Shown: one piece after another, positions 1-5,185 of the stretch
Layout of the letters: every line of letters starts with the position of its first letter
Numbering within the stretch: position 1 is the first letter of the stretch
Assembly: GCA_947176285.1 (NCBI GenBank)
Contig: CAMWQF010000034.1
Location: forward strand, 1-14,768
Direction of reading: 5' to 3'
DNA from: an uncultured Porphyromonadaceae bacterium
GTDB taxonomy: Bacteria > Bacteroidota > Bacteroidia > Bacteroidales > Muribaculaceae
DNA: 14,768 bases
Translations under genes and position numbers: made by a program
Notes under the pieces: model-generated
Told to the model about the DNA's origin: nothing
The model's database searches: none
What the model saw: only the letters and a program-made list of their open reading frames with translations

Positions 1-5
1 AAATG

Positions 6-56
6 ATTGTGTGGGGAACATTGCTCCAGATTCACAAAGACAAATCCCCCCACAAT
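6..56. repeat. Inverted repeat upstream of the htrA-like gene
   Basis: The arms are at 6-17 (ATTGTGTGGGGA) and 45-56 (TCCCCCCACAAT). They pair at 11 of 12 positions around a 27-base loop. The right arm ends 47 bases before the start codon at 104. No T-run follows it, so it is a poor intrinsic terminator. It could be a structure in the 5' UTR of the protease gene, the end of an upstream transcript, or an operator. No TAnnTTTG promoter box is visible on the + strand in 1-103, so the promoter probably lies before the window. Function unknown. Confidence 0.45.
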
Positions 57-103
57 TACAACCATAAATTCAATAGAAAAATATAACCAACTAATACGAC
101 AAA

Positions 104-1615
104 ATGAAAGTAAAGTATCTTGTAGCAGTGACAGCTGCAGCGGCGATGATTCCGGCTGCAGGTATGGTATACAACAATACAGTCACCAACACCAATCAGA
201 CCCAGGCAAATGAGCCTGAATTCATCACAATCTCAAGAGCCCCTTCATTTGAGACAGATTTCACTAAAGCTGCTGAAAGCACTGTCAATTCTGTCGTGTG
301 CATCAAAAGTTTTGTCGATCGCAGTCAGCAATACGGCAACCAAGGAGGCGGCTATATGGACCCCTTCGGTATGTTCGACTTTTTCTTTGGTCCCCAACAG
401 CGACCCCAACAGCCTCAACAACGCCAGCAGAAGAAAAGCGAACCCGTTCAGAGTGGGCTTGGATCAGGTGTGATCCTAAGCGAAGATGGATATATTGTCA
501 CTAACAACCATGTCATTGACGGTGCTGACAGTCTTGAAGTGCTTCTCAATGATAACTCCACATATGAGGCTCGAGTAATCGGCACAGACGAGTCTACCGA
601 TCTCGCCCTAATCAAAATCGATGCTAAAGGACTAAGTGCAATCAAAGTAGGAAATGCGGAAAACCTTCGTCTTGGCGAATGGGTGCTTGCAGTCGGAAAT
701 CCATTTGGTTTCAATTCTACTGTGACAGCCGGTATAGTAAGCGCTAAGGCTCGCAGCATTACCGACAACTCTCATAGAAGAAACAAAATGGGAATTGAGG
801 CTTTCATCCAGACTGATGCAGCCCTTAATCCGGGTAACTCAGGAGGTGCGCTTGTCAACCTCAATGGTGAACTCGTAGGCATCAATGCGGCTATATATTC
901 AAATACCGGCAGCTACTCAGGCTTCTCATTTGCAATCCCTACTACTATTATGGCTAAAGTGGTGGCTGACCTCCGCGAATACGGTACTGTTCAGCGTGCA
1001 GTGCTTGGCATTACAGTAGCAGATCTAACCGCGGAAATAGCCAAAGAAAAAGGTATCACAGCCACCAAGACCGGCGTTCTTGTAGCTGGAGTTGCTGACA
1101 GAAGCACAGCCAAGGAACTTGACCTCAAGGAAGATGACGTTATAGTGGCTATCAACGGTACAGATATCAAGAATCTTCCGGAACTTCATGAGCAACTCGC
1201 CAAATATCGTCCCGGTCAGGAAATCTCGGTGTCTTTCTTCCGCGACAATAAGAAGTTCACAAAGAAAGCCACTCTCCGCAATACCCAAGGAGACACCACA
1301 ATCACCAAGAAGGGTGACTTCTCAGAAGTGGGATGTGCTTTCATGAAACTCAACAGCGATACTCTTAAGGAACTGGGTATCAGCAATGGTGTGAAAGTAA
1401 CAGGCCTTAAGAATGGCCCATTCAAGAATGCCGGAGTAAAAGAAGGATTTATCATCATCGAGATCAACGACCGTCCGGTAAAATCGAGTGAAGATGTAGA
1501 GAATATCTACAATAGAATCATGAAAGATGATTCGAATGAAGACAAGGTGATGGTATTGAAAGGTATCTACACCAACGGCAAGAAAGGCTACTACGCAGTC
1601 AACCTTGCAGAATAA
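104..1615 (+). CDS. htrA: HtrA/Deg-family periplasmic serine endoprotease (two PDZ domains)
   Basis: An S1C-family protease that should degrade or refold damaged envelope proteins in the periplasm. The 503 residues begin with an N-terminal hydrophobic export signal (about 1-20). The trypsin-like domain shows the full catalytic triad: His136 (TNNHVI), Asp166 (STDLALIKI) and Ser246 (GNSGGAL). PDZ1 covers about 297-390 and PDZ2 about 408-500, a DegP/DegQ-like layout. The loop before the catalytic His, about residues 74-116, is long, Gly-rich and then Gln/Pro-rich (GPQQRPQQPQQRQQKK at 96-111); it sits where DegP has its LA loop. The ATG at 104 is chosen because the signal peptide follows directly and the upstream bases are A-rich, as usual in Bacteroidota. 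The gene ends with its own terminator. DegP cannot be told from DegQ on sequence alone. Confidence 0.95.
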   Translation: MKVKYLVAVTAAAAMIPAAGMVYNNTVTNTNQTQANEPEFITISRAPSFETDFTKAAESTVNSVVCIKSFVDRSQQYGNQGGGYMDPFGMFDFFFGPQQRPQQPQQRQQKKSEPVQSGLGSGVILSEDGYIVTNNHVIDGADSLEVLLNDNSTYEARVIGTDESTDLALIKIDAKGLSAIKVGNAENLRLGEWVLAVGNPFGFNSTVTAGIVSAKARSITDNSHRRNKMGIEAFIQTDAALNPGNSGGALVNLNGELVGINAAIYSNTGSYSGFSFAIPTTIMAKVVADLREYGTVQRAVLGITVADLTAEIAKEKGITATKTGVLVAGVADRSTAKELDLKEDDVIVAINGTDIKNLPELHEQLAKYRPGQEISVSFFRDNKKFTKKATLRNTQGDTTITKKGDFSEVGCAFMKLNSDTLKELGISNGVKVTGLKNGPFKNAGVKEGFIIIEINDRPVKSSEDVENIYNRIMKDDSNEDKVMVLKGIYTNGKKGYYAVNLAE

Positions 1616-1640
1616 ATCAGAACCTCTTTAATACTAATAG

Positions 1641-1674
1641 AAAAAGCGCATCCGCCTCGGCAGATGCGTTTTTT
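1641..1674 (+). terminator. Intrinsic terminator of the htrA-like gene
   Basis: The left arm AAAAAGCGCATC (1641-1652) pairs with GATGCGTTTTTT (1663-1674) around a 10-base loop. Eleven of twelve positions are Watson-Crick and one is G-T. The right arm runs into the T-tract expected of a Rho-independent terminator. It lies 25 bases after the stop codon at 1615. The A-run on the left arm makes a reverse-direction role possible, but no gene converges on it. Confidence 0.9.
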
Positions 1675-1722
1675 CTTATCACTATAAGTCTCTATTCCAT
1701 AAACTGACCTTCATTAATATCC

Positions 1723-1741
1723 TGCCAATCGAATGCCAATC
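1723..1741. repeat. Direct repeat TGCCAATC x2, 11-base period
   Basis: TGCCAATC occurs at 1723-1730 and again at 1734-1741, separated by GAA. The period of 11 bases puts both copies on about the same face of the helix. The pair lies 75-93 bases upstream of the -33 element at 1816. This spacing is typical of sites bound by response-regulator dimers, but the regulator is unknown and chance is possible. Confidence 0.4.
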
Positions 1742-1770
1742 ACCCCAAGATTTTCTTTAAATACCTATCA

Positions 1771-1797
1771 TAAGTGATTGTGACAAATTTAAGTGAT
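1771..1797. repeat. Direct repeat TAAGTGAT x2, 19-base spacing
   Basis: TAAGTGAT occurs at 1771-1778 and 1790-1797, start to start 19 bases. The pair ends 18 bases before the -33 element at 1816, where activators commonly bind. The small palindrome TTGTGACAA (1778-1786) lies between the copies. The region is otherwise gene-free and AT-rich. Together with the repeat at 1723-1741, it suggests a regulated promoter for the operon that starts at 1903. Confidence 0.35.
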
Positions 1798-1815
1798 AAA
1801 TAATTGCGGAAATCT

Positions 1816-1846
1816 TTTGCAGTGTGAGGACAAATCATTAATTTTG
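1816..1846 (+). promoter_or_regulatory. Bacteroidota-type promoter for the 1903-4767 operon
   Basis: The -33 element TTTG is at 1816-1819 and the -7 element TAATTTTG at 1839-1846, a full match to TAnnTTTG, with a 19-base spacer. Transcription should begin near 1850-1853, giving a leader of about 50 bases before the ATG at 1903. Confidence 0.75.
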
Positions 1847-1860
1847 CAGTTTGTAATGAT

Positions 1861-1884
1861 TCAACTTTTGACGATGAAAGTTGA
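1861..1884 (+). promoter_or_regulatory. 5' UTR hairpin TCAAC-N14-GTTGA
   Basis: TCAACTTT (1861-1868) pairs perfectly with AAAGTTGA (1877-1884). In RNA, two further G-U pairs could shrink the loop to ACGA. The hairpin starts about 10 bases after the predicted transcription start and ends 18 bases before the ATG at 1903. A second hairpin with the same ends and the same total length lies before ndh (10774-10797). Role unknown: translation control, RNA stability and DNA operator are all possible. Confidence 0.5.
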
Positions 1885-1902
1885 GGGAAATCTGTAAAAG
1901 AA

Positions 1903-2532
1903 ATGAGCGATATAGTATCAGATGATTTAAATATTAATTCGGAAGAGGTGGCAAAAGAGGGAGCCTCTGAGAAAAAACAGAAGAAGGGGCGGAATGCTTT
2001 TATATTGCTGCTTAATATTCTTATGACAGGAACGGCTGGATGGAAAGATCTGCGACGTTCTCGTCTTACACCGGAGCAGACAGCTGCAGGATGCTTCTAC
2101 CCTATTGTGGCATTGGCTTCGGCATGCCGTTTTTCGGATTGGTTTTATCTTCCGGAATTCAATTTATCTACCACTCTCGTCAATGCGGTATCGATTTTCG
2201 CGTCTTTTTTCTTCAGTTATTTTGCAGTTCAAGTAGTTTGCCGTTGGCTTTTCCCTTATGTGGCGAAGACCAAGACTGACACTCCATATTTCAAACTGAT
2301 AGTGCAATATGCGTTGGCGAGCCTTGCCCTTTTCTGGATACCTGCGGAAGTGTTACCCATTTTGGAACCTCTCACAGTGTTCCTGCCAATCTGGACAGCT
2401 TTTATCATCACTAAAGGTATCCGATTCCTAAGATTGCCGGAACAATATCACAACCGCTGCATGGTCACTATTGTTGTAACTGTGATAGTGATGCCATATC
2501 TATTCATGTGGCTATCTGAATTAATTTTTTGA
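1903..2532 (+). CDS. Five-segment integral membrane protein, Yip1-like
   Basis: The 209-residue protein has a charged cytoplasmic N-terminus (1-30, Lys-rich KKQKKGR at 24-30), then a short hydrophobic stretch at 32-41. After the segment WKDLRRSRLTPEQ (47-59) come about five membrane segments: 62-82, 92-120, 129-152, 154-176 and 186-209. A Trp-rich amphipathic lead-in followed by five helices resembles bacterial Yip1-domain proteins (PF04893). This is a resemblance judged by eye, and no biochemical role is established for these proteins in bacteria. No catalytic motif or lipobox is visible. The start follows a promoter and a 5' UTR hairpin. The stop is 5 bases before the ATG of smpB, so the two are co-transcribed. 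Confidence 0.8.
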   Translation: MSDIVSDDLNINSEEVAKEGASEKKQKKGRNAFILLLNILMTGTAGWKDLRRSRLTPEQTAAGCFYPIVALASACRFSDWFYLPEFNLSTTLVNAVSIFASFFFSYFAVQVVCRWLFPYVAKTKTDTPYFKLIVQYALASLALFWIPAEVLPILEPLTVFLPIWTAFIITKGIRFLRLPEQYHNRCMVTIVVTVIVMPYLFMWLSELIF

Positions 2533-2537
2533 GAATA

Positions 2538-2990
2538 ATGGATGCAAAAAACATAAATATCAAGAATCGCCGGGCTTCGTTTGATTATGAGATTGGAGAC
2601 ACTTATACCGCCGGCATGGTGCTTACCGGCACTGAAATCAAGTCAATAAGGAGCGGCAAAGCCTCCCTTGCAGACTCATATTGCATTATTGACAGAGGCG
2701 AAGTATGGGTGAAAGGAATGAACATCTCGGAGTATTTCTATGGATCTTATAACAATCACATAGCACGTCGCGACCGAAAACTGCTTCTCTCAAAAAAGGA
2801 GATTGCAAAGATAGAAAAGGCTATTTCCGACCCGGGATATACTTTGATACCACTCAGAATTTTCATAAACGACCGAGGATATGCAAAACTCGTGGTTGGA
2901 GTGGCTCGAGGCAAGAAGCAATATGACAAACGTCAAGCCATCAAGGAGCGTGAAGACAAGCGCATCCTTGACCGAATGATGAAGAAATAG
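2538..2990 (+). CDS. smpB: SsrA-binding protein SmpB
   Basis: SmpB carries tmRNA into the empty A site of stalled ribosomes to start trans-translation. From the ATG at 2538 it is 150 residues, the usual length. Family signatures are clear: NRRASFDYEI (10-19), the AGMVLTGTEIKSIRSGK stretch (25-41), RRDRKLLLSKKEI (77-89), and the basic tail GKKQYDKRQAIKERE (125-139), which enters the decoding channel and mimics a codon-anticodon helix. A TTG at 2529 in the same frame would add three residues and overlap the previous stop. The ATG is preferred because MDAKNINIKNRR is the normal SmpB start. The gene is tightly spaced with its neighbours (5 bases before, 13 bases after). The tmRNA gene itself is not in this window. 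Confidence 0.96.
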   Translation: MDAKNINIKNRRASFDYEIGDTYTAGMVLTGTEIKSIRSGKASLADSYCIIDRGEVWVKGMNISEYFYGSYNNHIARRDRKLLLSKKEIAKIEKAISDPGYTLIPLRIFINDRGYAKLVVGVARGKKQYDKRQAIKEREDKRILDRMMKK

Positions 2991-3003
2991 TCCTGACCCA
3001 AAT

Positions 3004-4767
3004 ATGAGAAAACTTGAACTTCTTGCTCCGGCAGGAAATGCAGAAATCGCCATGCAGGCAATTTTGCATGGTGCTGATGCTGTCTACATGGGAGCCACGA
3101 GTCACGGTGCACGTCGCAATGCCGCAAACTCTATAGACGATATCAAGCGGACAGTAGATTTTGCCCATATATTCCGAGCAAAAGTTTATGTGACAGTCAA
3201 CACGATAGTATACAATAAAGAACTGAAAGTTGCAGAACGACTAATAACTGACCTTTATAATGCCGGAGTCGATGCCATTATAGTTCAAGACATGGGTATT
3301 CTCCGCATGGACATACCTCCTATAGAACTGCATGCAAGCACCCAGTGTGATATACGCACTCCTGAAAAAGCAAAATTCCTTCAAGATGTGGGTTTTAGCC
3401 AACTTGTATTGCCCCGAGAACTTACCCTAGAGGAGATAAGAAGAATGGCTGATAGTGTCACAATACCCTTGGAATCATTTATTCATGGAGCACTTTGCGT
3501 GAGCTATTCAGGACGATGCCATGCCAGCTATGCAACTTGCGGAAGAAGCGCTAACCGTGGCGAATGTGCTCAACTTTGCCGATTGCCATACACACTTACT
3601 GATTCTTCGGGAAAAATAATCGCCAAAGACAAACATTTGCTGTCGCTACGGGATTTGAACACAATGGACATATTACCTAAAATGATTGAAGCCGGAGTGT
3701 CCAGTTTCAAAATTGAAGGTAGGCTCAAAGAGGCAGCCTATGTAAAAAATACGGTGGCAGCCTACCGACGAACCATTGATAATATTATTGCATATCATCC
3801 GGATAAATATGAGAGGAGCAGTTTCGGGGTTTCAGAAATAACTTTCACTCCGGATCTTTCCAAATCGTTCAACCGCGGATTTACCCATTATTTCATAGAT
3901 TCAAGACGCCCCAAAAGCATAATCTCTCCCGACACCCCAAAATCGTTAGGCGAAGTCGTTGGCGACATCTCAAAACTAAACAATGGAGATGGAATCAGTT
4001 TCTTTGATGCCGAAGGAAATTATACAGGAGCGATGGTGAATGGAGTGCAAGGGAACCGTATTCTGACATCAAAACCTGTTAACATACCCAAGAGTGCTGA
4101 AATACATCGTACATATGATCGCATATGGGATAAGGAATTACAACGTGAAACAGCGGTAAGAAAAATCGGAGTCTCTTTTACAATTGATGATTCAGGGATT
4201 ACAGCCAACGACGAAAGAGGATGCTCTATCAGAATTCCATTAGACTGCACCCGAGACATTGCAAAAAAGAGAATGGATTACTCCATCATTTTCTCCAAAC
4301 TTGGCAATACACCTTACCGAATGACTACCTTCCAATCTCAGATAGATCCTACGATTTTCATTCCGGCAGGTCAACTTACTGAATTGAGAAGAAAAGCCAT
4401 CTCGGCTCTTGATCAAGCGAATATTTCCACCTATCCGTATACTTACAGAAAGAAAGAAGATTTAGAAGCAAAATATATGACAGATTGTCTTGATTATCGA
4501 GATAATGTGGCAAACGATCTTGCTGAGAAATTTTATCGTGATCATGGAGTCAAGAAAATTGAGCGTGCGATTGAGACATCAAGGTCTGCAGATCAAACAG
4601 GAAAAAGACTAATGACCACGCGCCATTGCATTTTGAGGGAACTTGGAATGTGCAAAAAAGAAAAAGGACTCGGAAAATATTCCGAACCCCTTAAACTTCA
4701 TACCGGGAAAGAAACCTTCACTCTTGAATTCAATTGCCGGGACTGCGAGATGCACCTGAATGGCTGA
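3004..4767 (+). CDS. U32-family protein with DUF3656-like domain, RlhA-like (annotated 'peptidase U32')
   Basis: The 587 residues show a U32 domain from the start (ELLAPAGN, GADAVYMG) and the family signature at about 157-192: ESFIHGALCVSYSGRC, with Cys165, 172, 179, 188 and 192. In characterised relatives such cysteines hold an iron-sulfur cluster. Residues about 375-475 look like DUF3656 (KLGNTPYRMT, IFIPAGQLTELRRKAI), the domain order of E. coli RlhA (YdcP). RlhA hydroxylates C2501 of 23S rRNA using prephenate-dependent chemistry, so rRNA modification is more likely than proteolysis. The C-terminus carries Cys542, 550, 578 and 581, a possible second metal site. The gene follows smpB by 13 bases, fitting a translation-related operon. 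Its last 38 bases overlap the convergent lipoprotein gene. Rival assignment: a tRNA-hydroxylating TrhP relative. Confidence 0.88.
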   Translation: MRKLELLAPAGNAEIAMQAILHGADAVYMGATSHGARRNAANSIDDIKRTVDFAHIFRAKVYVTVNTIVYNKELKVAERLITDLYNAGVDAIIVQDMGILRMDIPPIELHASTQCDIRTPEKAKFLQDVGFSQLVLPRELTLEEIRRMADSVTIPLESFIHGALCVSYSGRCHASYATCGRSANRGECAQLCRLPYTLTDSSGKIIAKDKHLLSLRDLNTMDILPKMIEAGVSSFKIEGRLKEAAYVKNTVAAYRRTIDNIIAYHPDKYERSSFGVSEITFTPDLSKSFNRGFTHYFIDSRRPKSIISPDTPKSLGEVVGDISKLNNGDGISFFDAEGNYTGAMVNGVQGNRILTSKPVNIPKSAEIHRTYDRIWDKELQRETAVRKIGVSFTIDDSGITANDERGCSIRIPLDCTRDIAKKRMDYSIIFSKLGNTPYRMTTFQSQIDPTIFIPAGQLTELRRKAISALDQANISTYPYTYRKKEDLEAKYMTDCLDYRDNVANDLAEKFYRDHGVKKIERAIETSRSADQTGKRLMTTRHCILRELGMCKKEKGLGKYSEPLKLHTGKETFTLEFNCRDCEMHLNG

Positions 4768-5185
4768 CAGTTGTCTGAGATTGAATCTCAGGAATGTTAT
4801 CAGCATTAATAGCAAGACTATCGGCAATAGAGTCTGTTTCAATTATTGGATGCAATAGTTCCTGAATGCGAAGGTCTCTTGCATTGACGTATTCCTGAAT
4901 CAAAGATTGTATAGTGTCATTCTGTCCCTCAGTAAGCAAGATATCTGTGTCAGGAGGATATGAGAAATTTATTTTGTCTAGTTTTTCTTCAAACTCAGAG
5001 CATGCGTCTGCCCATGAAGCACTGTCTTTTGCCTCAGAAACTTTCTGAGTATAGTCAGAGACAAGTGCGCTAATCTTTCCAAACATATCATCTGCACCCC
5101 TGCGATCTTTTTTCTGCTTTTCCGCAGAGCAACTTGCCAACATTGTCATGGCAACCAAAATCAACCCAATACAAGTCTTTCTCAT
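4730..5185 (-). CDS. Small lipoprotein of unknown function, last gene of the uvrA operon
   Basis: The 151-residue protein starts with a lipoprotein signal: hydrophobic IGLILVAMTM, then lipobox LASC with Cys19. Ser follows the cysteine, so there is no inner-membrane Asp at +2. The mature part (20-151) is charged and mostly helical by eye, with a Pro break at YPPDTDILLTEGQ (76-88) and a low-complexity tail (SHSGASRSPGN). I do not recognise the family. The ATG overlaps the uvrA stop by 4 bases (ATGA), which indicates translational coupling. The 3' end overlaps the 3' end of the convergent U32 gene by 38 bases. The loose tail is probably the derived partner of that overlap. Confidence 0.85.
   Translation of the reverse strand: MRKTCIGLILVAMTMLASCSAEKQKKDRRGADDMFGKISALVSDYTQKVSEAKDSASWADACSEFEEKLDKINFSYPPDTDILLTEGQNDTIQSLIQEYVNARDLRIQELLHPIIETDSIADSLAINADNIPEIQSQTTVSHSGASRSPGN
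4775..4791. repeat. 17-base palindrome just past the U32 stop
   Basis: CTGAGATT-G-AATCTCAG is a perfect palindrome around a single base. It begins 7 bases after the U32 stop and lies inside the coding end of the convergent lipoprotein gene. In RNA of either strand it would form a six-pair stem with a five-base loop. No T-run follows on the + strand, so it is not a standard terminator, but it may mark the 3' end of the U32 transcript. Confidence 0.45.

Noticed and set aside
2529..2537. TTG start for smpB giving three extra residues
   Set aside because: It overlaps the previous stop, and the ATG at 2538 gives the standard SmpB N-terminus and length.
3004..4767. A true collagenase or secreted peptidase
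   Set aside because: No signal peptide, a cysteine cluster and a DUF3656-like domain point to the RNA-hydroxylase branch of U32.
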